Assembly (NCBI GenBank): GCA_028280325.1
Contig: JANQLZ010000101.1
Location: 1 to 45,162, forward strand
DNA from: Bacillota bacterium
GTDB lineage: Bacteria; Bacillota; UBA994; PWPR01
Direction: 5' to 3'
DNA length: 45,162 nucleotides
The first letter of the stretch is position 1. Each line of letters starts with the position of its first letter. This document shows, piece by piece, positions 24,236 to 33,425 of this stretch. The position numbers were made by a program, and so were the translations under genes. The notes under the pieces are model-generated. The model did no database searches. It was not told where the DNA came from and saw only the letters and a list, made by a program, of their open reading frames with translations.

Positions 24236-25444
24236 GTAGCGAAGTGATTCTATCGGATCAAGCTTAGCCGCCTTATTCGCCGGATACGAACCAAAGAATA
24301 ATCCGATAAAGGCTGAAAAGGCCCAGGCTATTAAGACTGAAGAAACAGAAATCATCCGCGGTATACCAAAGGCCTGAGCAATCCCCGAAGCAGCTGTTAT
24401 GCCAAAGATTGTTCCGATAATACCGCCGCTCATGGTCAAAATAACTGCCTCAACAATAAACTGAATCATAATATCCCTGCGGCGAGCTCCGATTGCTTTA
24501 CGGATACCGATTTCACGGGTTCTCTCAGTTACTGATACCAGCATGATATTCATGACCCCGATACCCCCAACCAAAAGTGAGATGGCTGCTATTCCACTGA
24601 TGAGCAGGGTAATATTATTCATGACGTCATTTACCATTGACAGCTGCTCTTCAGCACTGTAGAACCTGTATTTATCATCACCGACATTTTTATGCCTGCT
24701 CTCAAGTAAAGCTGTCATTTTATTGATTGCTGAATCGAGACCGATATCCGGCATCATATTAATCTGAATTGTGTTGACAAATCGGGAACTGCCGGTGATC
24801 TTCCGAACAGTTGTAAAGGGCATATAGACAGAATAACTGGTCTGCATCCCTGAGAACATACTCTCCTGATAATCATAGATACCGATAATCGTCGCCGGGG
24901 CTTTCTTTTGGCCGGTGTCCAAAAAAATCCGCTGGCCCAAAGCACTCTCAGCCTCGCCAAAAAGCTCCTCTGCTAAATCCTCACCAATCACCATCACATC
25001 TCGCCTGCTCTCTACATCACCATCACTTAAATATCTGCCATATAATATCGTTTTCTCTTCTATGCTGTTGTAATTAGCATATACTCCACTGATAGAAATT
25101 AAGGCATTACTGCTGCCTACAGTCGTTTCTGCGTTTAAGCTCTGCAAGGGAGAGATAGCTACGATAGAATCAGCAAAGTTCTGTTCCAGCGCTACTACAT
25201 CCTCGAGGGTCAGCCTATCCTGATTGGTAAAACTTGAGGCTCGGCCATTCATGGCCAGTATAACTCGGTTGACACCAAAATCCTCAAAGCTGCTCTCGAT
25301 AGAGGCCCGGCTGCCTTCCCCCATGCTAACTACCATAATAACTGAAGCGATTCCGATAATTATTCCCAGCATGGTCAGGAAAGAACGCATTTTGTGAGAC
25401 CAGATAGCAGAAATCGAGATTTTTAATCCTTCAAGAAAGCTCAC
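24230..25444 (-). CDS. MacB/FtsX-type ABC permease, operon 2
   Basis: About 404 residues, closely related to the permease at 9862. One N-terminal helix (MRSFLTMLGIIIGIASVIMVVSMG), a MacB-type outer domain and three C-terminal helices with GGIGVMNIMLVSVTERTREIGIRKAIG. The start is the GTG at 25444 that overlaps the ATPase stop as GTGA, with GGAGG 8 nt upstream; a GTG 9 nt earlier is inside the ribosome site. Both paralogs share this arrangement. Last gene of operon 2. Confidence 0.92.
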   Translation of the reverse strand: MSFLEGLKISISAIWSHKMRSFLTMLGIIIGIASVIMVVSMGEGSRASIESSFEDFGVNRVILAMNGRASSFTNQDRLTLEDVVALEQNFADSIVAISPLQSLNAETTVGSSNALISISGVYANYNSIEEKTILYGRYLSDGDVESRRDVMVIGEDLAEELFGEAESALGQRIFLDTGQKKAPATIIGIYDYQESMFSGMQTSYSVYMPFTTVRKITGSSRFVNTIQINMMPDIGLDSAINKMTALLESRHKNVGDDKYRFYSAEEQLSMVNDVMNNITLLISGIAAISLLVGGIGVMNIMLVSVTERTREIGIRKAIGARRRDIMIQFIVEAVILTMSGGIIGTIFGITAASGIAQAFGIPRMISVSSVLIAWAFSAFIGLFFGSYPANKAAKLDPIESLRYE

Positions 25445-26142
25445 TGCTGCCACCTCCGCTCGGTATCGGGTATGACACTATCAGCTATAATCACTCCGTC
25501 TCGCAGGGTAACGACCCTTTTCATATACTCAGAGACTTCCTGCTCATGGGTGACAGTAATGATTGTTACCCCTTCGTCATTTAACTGACAGAACAAGTCC
25601 ATTATCTCTGCGGTAGTTCTGGTGTCGAGATTACCGGTTGGCTCATCAGCCAAGATAACTGTCGGATTGCTGACCAGAGCTCTGGCAATGGCTACCCGTT
25701 GTTTTTGTCCTCCAGACAGCTCATTCGGACGATGGTGGGTTCTGTCTCCCAAGCCTACTCTAACCAGGGCTTTCTTAGCTCTCTCTCTTCTTTCACCAGC
25801 AGGAATACGGGCGTAGACTAAAGGCAGCTCAACATTCTGCAATGCTGTCACTCGGGGCAAGAGGTTGAACGACTGAAAGACAAAGCCAATTTTCTTATTT
25901 CTGATACTGGCCAGTTGATCCTCTTTCAGGTCGGCTACATTCTCTCCATCGATCTCATAGACACCATTTGTCGGCCGATCCAGACAACCTACAATGTTCA
26001 TTAAGGTCGACTTGCCGGAACCTGACTGGCCCATAATTGCAATGAACTCACCTTTATCGACCTCAAAACTGGCCTGTTTTAGAGCCTTGACCTGGATATC
26101 TCCCTGCCCATAAAATTTATCTATACTCTGTAATTTTAGCAT
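25441..26142 (-). CDS. MacB-type ABC ATPase, operon 2
   Basis: 233 residues with Walker [10 protein letters not shown], signature LSGGQKQR, Walker [13 protein letters not shown] and VTHEQE. It is the close paralog of the ATPase at 11079. The ribosome site GGGAGG is made by the last codons of the adaptor gene (tail GGR), 5 nt before the ATG. Its own tail codons for RRW make the ribosome site of the permease. Confidence 0.95.
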   Translation of the reverse strand: MLKLQSIDKFYGQGDIQVKALKQASFEVDKGEFIAIMGQSGSGKSTLMNIVGCLDRPTNGVYEIDGENVADLKEDQLASIRNKKIGFVFQSFNLLPRVTALQNVELPLVYARIPAGERRERAKKALVRVGLGDRTHHRPNELSGGQKQRVAIARALVSNPTVILADEPTGNLDTRTTAEIMDLFCQLNDEGVTIITVTHEQEVSEYMKRVVTLRDGVIIADSVIPDTERRWQQ

Positions 26143-26147
26143 TAAAG

Positions 26148-27368
26148 CTACCTCCCGCCTCGTGGTCCGCCACCAAACATGCCATTAGGCCTCATACCCC
26201 CATTAGAACCCATATTGGCCCCCGATATAACTTGATCTCCCTCGTTTATTTCATCGCTGATAATTTGAATATACAAATCGTCCTCAACGCCTGTTTCAAC
26301 TTTTACCGGTGTAATTGTTTCACCGTTCTTGACCCGCACAATCGAGTTTCCATCCATTTTAACAACTGCATCCAGAGGCACAGCCAAAGCTCCCTGAACA
26401 GAGGCGATAACGATGTCGGCGTTAGCAGTAAAGTTGGGCTTCAATTCGTCGGTTTCATTATCTAAATCGATCACTATTTCAACAACGGTTTCTGAGCCTG
26501 ATTTTGTTGCTGCTGCTGCAATATTACTGATAGTACCGTTGTAATTGCCTCGAAATGCATCCCCGGTTATCATTGCTTTCATACCTATCTCTAACTCATT
26601 GACCTCATACTCACCGACTGTTGCGATTATCTCCAGATCTTTTAAGTTGGCCACCTCAAACAACTGAGATTTGGCGTTAACATAATCTGTTTCGGCAATA
26701 TTGACAGCAGTAACAATGCCATTAATAGGGCTCTTGATAGTGGAATCACTCAATTCCTGGTATAGATTATTGAGAGAAATTTCACTTCTTTTATAGGTTA
26801 AGTATTTTATCTCCAGTGAGGTCGGAATAGCATCATCTGTATTTATTTTCAATTCCTGCTCGGCGTCCTCTAAGGCCTCCCTGGCATTATCCAATTCATT
26901 TCTGCTAATCGAGTCAACCGCATAAAGGGCCTGCTTTTCTTCCAAATCTTTTTCGGCATCCTCATAAGCATCCTCGGCATTAAGCTTGGCCTGTAAATAA
27001 TTATTTTTGTCGATTTCATAAGCCAGTTCCTGCTGCTCAATCTGCTCAATCAAATCTGCAACTTCCAGTTTAGCTATGATCTGATCTTTTTCTACCTCAT
27101 CACCAGCACTGACCAGAATCTCAGAAACAATTCCACTGGTATCTGTCAGTACGACAGCCGCTTCTTTGGCCTTAATCTGACCACTGGTATAAATTGTGTT
27201 TTCAATATCTCTGATACTGACCGGTACAGTGCTGTTTTTCATTGCTGCCAATGCATCCTCTTGTCTTTTAGCTGCATTTTGCCTTTGCAGTAAGGTATAG
27301 CCGAAAACGCCAATAGCTACGATTGCGACTATAATAATAATAGTCTTTTTTGTGAACTTAAACTTCAT
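26148..27368 (-). CDS. HlyD/MacA-type membrane-fusion adaptor, operon 2
   Basis: 406 residues: one membrane helix (about 10-28), lipoyl domain, a coiled-coil hairpin rich in Glu/Asp, barrel domain (GIVTAVNI, AMITGDAF), and a Gly/Met-rich C-terminal tail (NMGSNGGMRPNGMFGGGPRGG) that the operon 1 adaptors lack. The tail may be flexible. The start is the ATG at 27368 behind GGAGG. It should join the permease/ATPase pair with the two TolC-like proteins encoded upstream. Confidence 0.9.
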   Translation of the reverse strand: MKFKFTKKTIIIIVAIVAIGVFGYTLLQRQNAAKRQEDALAAMKNSTVPVSIRDIENTIYTSGQIKAKEAAVVLTDTSGIVSEILVSAGDEVEKDQIIAKLEVADLIEQIEQQELAYEIDKNNYLQAKLNAEDAYEDAEKDLEEKQALYAVDSISRNELDNAREALEDAEQELKINTDDAIPTSLEIKYLTYKRSEISLNNLYQELSDSTIKSPINGIVTAVNIAETDYVNAKSQLFEVANLKDLEIIATVGEYEVNELEIGMKAMITGDAFRGNYNGTISNIAAAATKSGSETVVEIVIDLDNETDELKPNFTANADIVIASVQGALAVPLDAVVKMDGNSIVRVKNGETITPVKVETGVEDDLYIQIISDEINEGDQVISGANMGSNGGMRPNGMFGGGPRGGR

Positions 27369-27379
27369 CAAATTGCCTC

Positions 27380-28483
27380 CTATTTGCTAACATAAATATA
27401 TTTATTATTAAAGCTATGGTAGTTATAGTTTAATGCAACGGCAGCAGACTTAAGCGCATATTCACTGGTCTGAGCACCTAACTTGGCTATCAGGAATTCG
27501 TTCTTACTGATTAATCCCTGGTCGAGCTTGACTTCCATAGACTTTAAGCTCTGTTGATCTATTGCCAGTTTGAGCTTAAGCAAATTATAATCTTCAATGG
27601 AGGTTAAAATACTATTACCTGCCGTGGTGATATCAATATATAAATTATTCTTGGCTGTCTCAAGATCATACTCTGCTCTTTCTTTTTCATCTAAAACATC
27701 TAAATACTCATCCTGATAGTTTTGATATTCTTCACCTGCGTATTGAAGTTTCATGCCGGCAAATTCAACTTCCCGGGTTAAGCGGTAGATATTTTCATCA
27801 GCAGTCAGGGCCTGTTCATAGACATCGACAATATTGAATTGCCAGTCGTCGGGCACCTCCAGCTCAATATCCCCGTTGCTCTTGACAACTGTAGTCAGTT
27901 CCTCTCCCAATAGCTCGTTTAAATCAAACAGGGCTTTCTGGTAGTTGTGCCTGGCCTCAATCAGATTAAGCCGCTTTGCTTCGTAATTGTACTTTTCAGA
28001 GGATAGCATTGCACCGGAAATACTGCCTTTCGTTAACTTTATCTGAGCTGCCTGATATTGATTATCGGCAATTGTCAGGTCGTTTTGGGCCTTTTCAATT
28101 GCCAACTCGGCTAAATGAATCTGCCAGTAGGCATTAGTGATGTCGTCTTCACGTTGTTGAAGGCGTTGATCTTCTTCCTGAATTGCTATTTTTAAATCCA
28201 TTTCTGCCCGGAGTGGCCCAATGTATTTGTCCACCTTACTCTGAAGTTGGGTTTCTGGAGTTCCCGCTAAAACATTGATCTCATCGGCGTCTTCCACGGC
28301 ATCTTCTTTTGCTTCAATCAGATTGTCGATATCTCTTTGAGCAAAAATTGCATCTACATCTGCTTCCTGAGCGCGTTGCTGAGTCTCGGGCAAAGAAAAT
28401 GTCAGAACTCCAGCTTCCGCCGATGCCAACAACACTGTACCTAAGATCATTAGCAGACTAACAATTTTAACCAGCTTATTCAC
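27380..28483 (-). CDS. TolC-like efflux protein type B, operon 2
   Basis: 367 residues, exactly the length of its paralog at 13004. A signal peptide (about 1-24) is followed by nearly continuous helices, with NQYQAAQIKLTKGSISGAMLSSEKY and LDQGLISKNEFLIAK as TolC-repeat phrases. As in the paralog, the barrel positions are replaced by short linkers around ETQLQSKVDKYIGPLRAEM and MKLQYAGEEYQNYQDEYLDV, which are conserved between the paralogs. The GTG start overlaps the preceding stop (GTGA). Confidence 0.75.
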   Translation of the reverse strand: MNKLVKIVSLLMILGTVLLASAEAGVLTFSLPETQQRAQEADVDAIFAQRDIDNLIEAKEDAVEDADEINVLAGTPETQLQSKVDKYIGPLRAEMDLKIAIQEEDQRLQQREDDITNAYWQIHLAELAIEKAQNDLTIADNQYQAAQIKLTKGSISGAMLSSEKYNYEAKRLNLIEARHNYQKALFDLNELLGEELTTVVKSNGDIELEVPDDWQFNIVDVYEQALTADENIYRLTREVEFAGMKLQYAGEEYQNYQDEYLDVLDEKERAEYDLETAKNNLYIDITTAGNSILTSIEDYNLLKLKLAIDQQSLKSMEVKLDQGLISKNEFLIAKLGAQTSEYALKSAAVALNYNYHSFNNKYIYVSK

Positions 28484-29697
28484 CGACGCCCACCTCCCAT
28501 ATTATTGATGATGCCGCCACTATTGCCGGCATTGAAGCCGACTCCGACTCCAATCTGATAAGAAAACTGCTCAACTTTAGTATTGTGCTCATATATGGCC
28601 ATTAAATAGCTGCTGTGAGCCTCAAAATAATCGTATTCTGCCTGCAATAGTTCGACTCTTGTTGCTGATCCGTTATTAAACTGTTCCCTGACTTTATCCA
28701 GAATATGGCTATAGTCATTGCGCTGATTCAACACAGTTTTCAGCTTATCCTGGCTGAATTGCAAGTCGAGGAAAGCGATACGTATTTCCTTCTCAATACT
28801 TATCTTCTGCTGCTCTAATTCCAAAGCATTGTAGTACTGTTGATCCTTTAATTCATCATAGCTTTCCTGCATGGAGTCATCCATACTGTTGTAGGTGAAA
28901 TGGTCATCATAATTTGCAATATTCAAATCGTTTATTGCTATTCTATCCTCAATTACTTTTATTTCAAGACGCTGGCTAAGGGCCTGTTCAATCAGCGGGT
29001 CCACCTGTTTGGCATCCAGCTTGCTGATATCTTCCCAGATGCCAACCTCATAAACTGTATCTAAAGGCATACCCACCATGGCATTCAGTGACTGCTTTTT
29101 TTGGTCAAGACTTCTTCGGGCCGCCTGCAGTTTATTCTCCAGCTGAGTATGGCTATAGCTGCTATTGTCGGAGCTCTGCTTACTGGTGTGGCCTTGCTCA
29201 TATTCAGTTTGCTGCTGCTGATGCTGCAAGTCAATTATAACTGCCTGCCGTTCCAGAGCCTCAACCTGGGCAGCTGCCTGCCAATAACTCAGGTAGGTTT
29301 GACGCAACCCCAAATCCAGCTGGTTTTTACTTGATTGAACGGAAAGCTGTTGCTGTTCATAGTTTATTTTAGCCTGTTCGAGGTTAATTTCACGCTGCAT
29401 TACTGTCATAAATTTCATTTCAGAGGTTATATCTCTGCCGATTAATTTGAACAAAGAAACCATCTCACTCCATGATGAACTGGCTGTGCTGACGTCTTCC
29501 TCCACCTGTTGATATGTCCTTAAAGCACTGGCCAGGTCCAGGTCCAGGCTTTTAAGCTCCAGATTATTTTGCTGCCAGGTGTTGATCATTGCTTCATAAT
29601 CGTGTTCATCACCGGCTCTTGTCATATTAATCTGTAGTAAAAACACGATTAGGATTAACAGAATCATTATCAGTACAGCCCTTTTCCCTTTGCTCAT
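28480..29697 (-). CDS. TolC-like efflux protein type A, operon 2
   Basis: 405 residues, paralog of the gene at 14107, first gene of operon 2. Signal peptide (VLIMILLILIVFLLQINMTRA), then helices; the TolC-repeat phrase VREQFNNGSATRVELLQAEYDYFEAHSSY is near the C terminus. No barrel-strand pattern is seen at SSWSEMVSLFKLIG or DDHFTYNSMDDSMQESYDELK. The ATG at 29697 has GGAGGG 5 nt upstream. The tail MGGGRR is encoded by GGAGGTGGG, the ribosome site of the next gene. Confidence 0.72.
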   Translation of the reverse strand: MSKGKRAVLIMILLILIVFLLQINMTRAGDEHDYEAMINTWQQNNLELKSLDLDLASALRTYQQVEEDVSTASSSWSEMVSLFKLIGRDITSEMKFMTVMQREINLEQAKINYEQQQLSVQSSKNQLDLGLRQTYLSYWQAAAQVEALERQAVIIDLQHQQQQTEYEQGHTSKQSSDNSSYSHTQLENKLQAARRSLDQKKQSLNAMVGMPLDTVYEVGIWEDISKLDAKQVDPLIEQALSQRLEIKVIEDRIAINDLNIANYDDHFTYNSMDDSMQESYDELKDQQYYNALELEQQKISIEKEIRIAFLDLQFSQDKLKTVLNQRNDYSHILDKVREQFNNGSATRVELLQAEYDYFEAHSSYLMAIYEHNTKVEQFSYQIGVGVGFNAGNSGGIINNMGGGRR

Positions 29698-29857
29698 TGC
29701 CACCCTCCTCGATTATTGATCTTGCCCTTTGCTGCAGTCATCTACTTCACTCCCTACCAGTATTGACCAACCGCCATCCTTAATAATACCGCTGTTACAT
29801 GGGTCTTAGATTAAAGATTTCTTAAAGTTTGATTAAAAAAAACGCCTAATTAAACTG

Positions 29858-29886
29858 ATTATAGTGTGAGTATTCTCTGGCGTCAA
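29858..29886 (-). promoter_or_regulatory. Sigma-A promoter of export operon 2
   Basis: Minus strand: TTGACG (29881-29886), a 17-nt spacer and TATAAT (29858-29863), leaving a leader of about 155 nt. It is much stronger than the promoter of operon 1. No shared operator is obvious. Confidence 0.75.
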
Positions 29887-29954
29887 GGTTTATATGAACA
29901 TAATTCATAATAATATTCAGTTTTCTGATCCTCCATTAAGTTACCTAATCTTTT

Positions 29955-29990
29955 ACTGCCACAATAATTATAGATACCAATTGTGGCAGT
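29955..29990 (-). terminator. Terminator hairpin of the transporter/CPBP operon
   Basis: A perfect 10-bp stem ACTGCCACAA / TTGTGGCAGT with a 16-nt loop lies about 20 nt after the stop of the CPBP gene. The T-run is poor. Confidence 0.5.
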
Positions 29991-30009
29991 ATTATGGCAA
30001 AAAACACGC

Positions 30010-30552
30010 TTAATTTAATTGTCCCAGCTTTTTCATGACCTCATTGACCTCCAGGGTTTTTAACGCCTTTGTTAAACTTATACCCATTAACCGCCGGGCC
30101 TTAACATTTAAATAAAATAAAGATACAGCATTATGGGTGGCGTGAGCAATAATTGCAGCTGGCAGTCCATAAACCGTAAATACCAAGGCCAGAATAAAAC
30201 CTAAAATGCCGCTAATCAGATTCAACGGATACTGGTTGTGAGCCAGGCCAAATAAAATAGATGTTAAAATAAGAGGAAGAGCTCCTGTAAACAGATATGA
30301 TAATAAGCTAATACCCAAGAACCTGAAAATAATTTCTTCAGCTACAGGTCCCAGAACTACGACTAAAACTACTGTTTGCCAAACTGAACGCTTCCACAGG
30401 TATAACAATCCTTTCAGCGATCTGTCTTCCCGTTTTGTTTTTAAATATGGAGCTAAGGCAGATCCAAGTATACCAGTGACCAAGCCAATTATCATTCCAC
30501 TGAAAAGGTCTGTCATTGACCATTTTATACTAGACCATAACAATTTATTCAC
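30010..30552 (-). CDS. CPBP-family intramembrane metalloprotease
   Basis: About 180 residues with four to five membrane segments. The glutamate-zincin motifs are AEEIIFR, FGLAHN and HATHN, as in CPBP (Abi/Rce1-like) proteases. The substrate is unknown; relatives process prenylated or bacteriocin-type peptides or take part in self-immunity. The GTG at 30552 lies close behind AGGTGGGAGA; the frame also extends 15 nt upstream to a TTG without a site. Last gene of the ABC transporter operon, 32 nt after the ATPase. Confidence 0.85.
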   Translation of the reverse strand: MNKLLWSSIKWSMTDLFSGMIIGLVTGILGSALAPYLKTKREDRSLKGLLYLWKRSVWQTVVLVVVLGPVAEEIIFRFLGISLLSYLFTGALPLILTSILFGLAHNQYPLNLISGILGFILALVFTVYGLPAAIIAHATHNAVSLFYLNVKARRLMGISLTKALKTLEVNEVMKKLGQLN

Positions 30553-30584
30553 TCTCCCACCTGGCAAACTGATATCCAGCAGTT

Positions 30585-31637
30585 TTAATTCAAATCAATC
30601 AATTGCACCGCATCTGCCGAAAAATCAATGAAAATATCCTGATTTAGCACATAGGGCGCCTTATTCCTGGAGTTTAAAATATCAACAATGACGTTTCCCC
30701 CGGTCAGTAACTTAACCGTATATCTTTTGATATTACCCAAATTTTCAACCCAGACTATTTTAGCAGGCAGCCCTGCCTGAGAGACAATACTGATCTCTTC
30801 CGGCCGCAGCAGACAGGTAGCTTTACTATGAATGCCCTTGGCAGAAACCTTTCTGCCAATTCTTTTGCCCAGCAATGCTACTTCAAGATAATTAGCATCT
30901 TTTTTTACTACTTCAGCTCTAAATATATTGGCACTGCCAATAAAATCTGCAACAAAAGTATTGGTTGGGTAGTGATAGATATTGTCCGGGGTTTCTATCT
31001 GCTCTATCCTTCCATTATTCATGATGGCAATTCTGTCAGCAATGGCTAAAGCTTCTTCCTGATCATGGGTTACATAAATGCTGGTAATCTGCAGCTCTTT
31101 TTGGATGCGTCTAATCTCCTGACGCATCGAAACCCTTAACTTTTCATCTAAATTACTGAGCGGCTCATCAAATAGTAACACATCCGGCTCCAGGACCAAA
31201 GCCCGAGCCAAAGCCACCCGCTGCTGCTGCCCGCCGCTCAGTTGATGCACCTGCCGGTGCTGGTATTGCTTAAGCCTGACTATCTCTACTACCTGATCAA
31301 TTTTTTTAGTTATCAGAGTGCTGGAAAGTTTTCTTGTTCGCAGGCCATAAGCAATATTTTCTTCAACATTTAAATGAGGAAACAACGCGTAATTTTGAAA
31401 AACCAGGGCCGTGTTGCGTTTTTGGGGACGCCAGCTGCTGATTTCTGCCTGTTTGAGAAAGATACTGCCGCTGGTCTGGGGAATCAGACCCGCCACTGAC
31501 TTCAAGAGGGTAGTCTTTCCACAGCCGGATGGGCCTAACAATGCCAGTAGCTCCCCGGTCTTTACAGTTAAAGTTATATTATCTACAGCAATGCTTTTAT
31601 TATACTGTACTGTTAAGTTAGCAATTCTTAATCCCAT
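30585..31637 (-). CDS. ABC transporter ATPase, FbpC/PotA-like
   Basis: 350 residues: Walker A GPSGCGKTT, signature LSGGQQQR, Walker B VLLFDEPLSNLD, VTHDQEEA, then a C-terminal TOBE/OB regulatory domain (about 240-350). It is the importer class for ferric iron, polyamines or 2-aminoethylphosphonate. The start overlaps the permease gene by 10 nt (ATG in the SWD codons), with GAGGAG upstream. Confidence 0.93.
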   Translation of the reverse strand: MGLRIANLTVQYNKSIAVDNITLTVKTGELLALLGPSGCGKTTLLKSVAGLIPQTSGSIFLKQAEISSWRPQKRNTALVFQNYALFPHLNVEENIAYGLRTRKLSSTLITKKIDQVVEIVRLKQYQHRQVHQLSGGQQQRVALARALVLEPDVLLFDEPLSNLDEKLRVSMRQEIRRIQKELQITSIYVTHDQEEALAIADRIAIMNNGRIEQIETPDNIYHYPTNTFVADFIGSANIFRAEVVKKDANYLEVALLGKRIGRKVSAKGIHSKATCLLRPEEISIVSQAGLPAKIVWVENLGNIKRYTVKLLTGGNVIVDILNSRNKAPYVLNQDIFIDFSADAVQLIDLN

Positions 31638-33316
31638 GAACCCCTACTCCTCATCTTTTTGATTATCTCCTGGTAATTGAAAAGTAAATAAAATATCCCC
31701 AGTAGAACCAGACTGGTAGCCGATAGTAAAACGCCCATAGCTGCCGCTACGCCAATCTCACTGCCGGTAATCCGCTGAAAAATCTGCTGTACAGCAACCT
31801 TATTACTGGGAATTAATAAGAAAATAATAGCACCCAGAGTTGTCATTGTAGTAGAAAAATTTTTCAAAAATGTAGTATAGAATGCCGGTTTGAGCAACGG
31901 CAAAGTGACTCTGAAAAAGGTTCTCACTTCATTTTCACCCAAGTTATAGGAGGCCTTTTCCATATTAGGATCAAGATGAGCCAGCAAAGCGTACCCGGAC
32001 TTAAGTCCGACATTTAAATAGCGAGCAATACATACAAAATAAATAATAGAAGATGTCCCCAGCAGAACCAGAGGTTTGGCATCAGGAAAAACCCATTTCC
32101 CAATGCCCAGAAACGGATGCTTAAAGGTTACCAGGTAGCCAATGCCAAACAGGATACCAGGCACTGCAGCAGGCAAAGTAGCCATAAAGTCTATTATTCC
32201 TGCCGCAGTGGGCTGGTTCCGTTTCAGGATATAGGCCAGAAAAACTCCCAGAATTGCAGAGACTAAAGCAACTATCAGAGCCAGTCTGATGCTATTGATG
32301 AAAGGCCTCAGATCTGCTGTCAGAGCGCCTGTGAGATGCTGTAAGGTAAAAGAGTAATTATATCCCCATTGCTTAGTGAAGGCCCCGATAACAATAAAAC
32401 CGTATTTTAAGACTACCACACCTGTAAATAACATCGTAATAATAGTTAACACTGCCTTTAGAGGCCTGGGCATTTGTTTAAATTCGATATTCTCACTGAC
32501 AATATTCGAACTGGAGTAGTATTTCTGATGCAGGTAATATCTGTGCACGACAAAAGCTAACAGACAGGGCAGCAATAAAAATAAACCTGAAACAGCAGCC
32601 ATATGAATATCATATAAGCCAGTGATCTGAATATAGAGGTCTGAGGCCAGGGTTTGAAAATTGCCGCCAATTATTAACGGAGTACCAAAGTCGGCCATCG
32701 AGGCTAAAAACACGAGTAGTGCTGTGCTGGATATCTCAGGCAGCATCAGGGGCAGGGTTACGGTGGATAATATTCTTCCTGAACTGGAGCCCAGATTACG
32801 AGCGGCCTCCTCCAGCGAAGGGTCAACCCGCTTGATGGAGCTGGATACTAAAATATAGGCCAGAGAGGTTAAGCTGAGAACCTGCATTGTTATGATTCCG
32901 GCTAAACCATAAGGGCTGATGGTTAGCCCCAAGAGCTTGTTGGTGATTAAACCTCTTTTACCAAATAGCATAATAAAAGCTAAACTGCCGACAAAGGGCG
33001 GGTTGATTAAGGGCAGCAGGGCCAGCAGCTTCAAGAGCTGATTACCTCTGAACCGGAGTCTTTGCAGGGTAAAGGCTACTACAGTACCCAAAGCAGTGGC
33101 TGCAAAGGTCACTGGAATTGTAACTATCAGACTGTTTTTTAAATATTTTAGGGCATGGGCAATATCCTGAAATGAAATCCCTCGGCCTTGGGCGAAAATA
33201 CTTGAAAACACTACACTAAGTACGGGTAAAAAAGCAAAATACAGTATCAATATGGCCAGCAAACAGTATATGATCTTAAAAAAACTGACTGATTTTGTTA
33301 TTCCTCGGTTAATCAA
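31628..33316 (-). CDS. ABC transporter permease, fused two-domain FbpB/PhnU type
   Basis: 562 residues with about twelve membrane helices arranged as two BPD-type permease domains; each holds an EAA-like loop (EEAARNLGSSSGRI and EKASYNLGENEVRTFF). This is the fused form of ferric-iron or AEP importers, where one chain replaces a dimer. The start is a TTG at 33316 with AAGGA about 9 nt upstream. It follows the binding-protein gene after an internal hairpin. Confidence 0.9.
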   Translation of the reverse strand: MINRGITKSVSFFKIIYCLLAILILYFAFLPVLSVVFSSIFAQGRGISFQDIAHALKYLKNSLIVTIPVTFAATALGTVVAFTLQRLRFRGNQLLKLLALLPLINPPFVGSLAFIMLFGKRGLITNKLLGLTISPYGLAGIITMQVLSLTSLAYILVSSSIKRVDPSLEEAARNLGSSSGRILSTVTLPLMLPEISSTALLVFLASMADFGTPLIIGGNFQTLASDLYIQITGLYDIHMAAVSGLFLLLPCLLAFVVHRYYLHQKYYSSSNIVSENIEFKQMPRPLKAVLTIITMLFTGVVVLKYGFIVIGAFTKQWGYNYSFTLQHLTGALTADLRPFINSIRLALIVALVSAILGVFLAYILKRNQPTAAGIIDFMATLPAAVPGILFGIGYLVTFKHPFLGIGKWVFPDAKPLVLLGTSSIIYFVCIARYLNVGLKSGYALLAHLDPNMEKASYNLGENEVRTFFRVTLPLLKPAFYTTFLKNFSTTMTTLGAIIFLLIPSNKVAVQQIFQRITGSEIGVAAAMGVLLSATSLVLLGIFYLLFNYQEIIKKMRSRGSWD

Positions 33317-33381
33317 TTTATACCATCCTTTTTGATACTTGATTTCAGAGCTTTGCTACGGTGATAATTTTGCAAGTTAAA

Positions 33382-33404
33382 AGAGGGTCGTTCAGTGACC
33401 CTCT
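33382..33404 (-). promoter_or_regulatory. Hairpin between binding-protein and permease genes
   Basis: AGAGGGTC / GACCCTCT pair over 8 bp with a 7-nt loop, followed by TTTTAA on the minus strand. Such internal hairpins usually partly end transcription or protect the upstream RNA, giving more binding protein than permease. Confidence 0.55.
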
Positions 33405-33425
33405 GACCCTCTCTTAAAGCATTTA

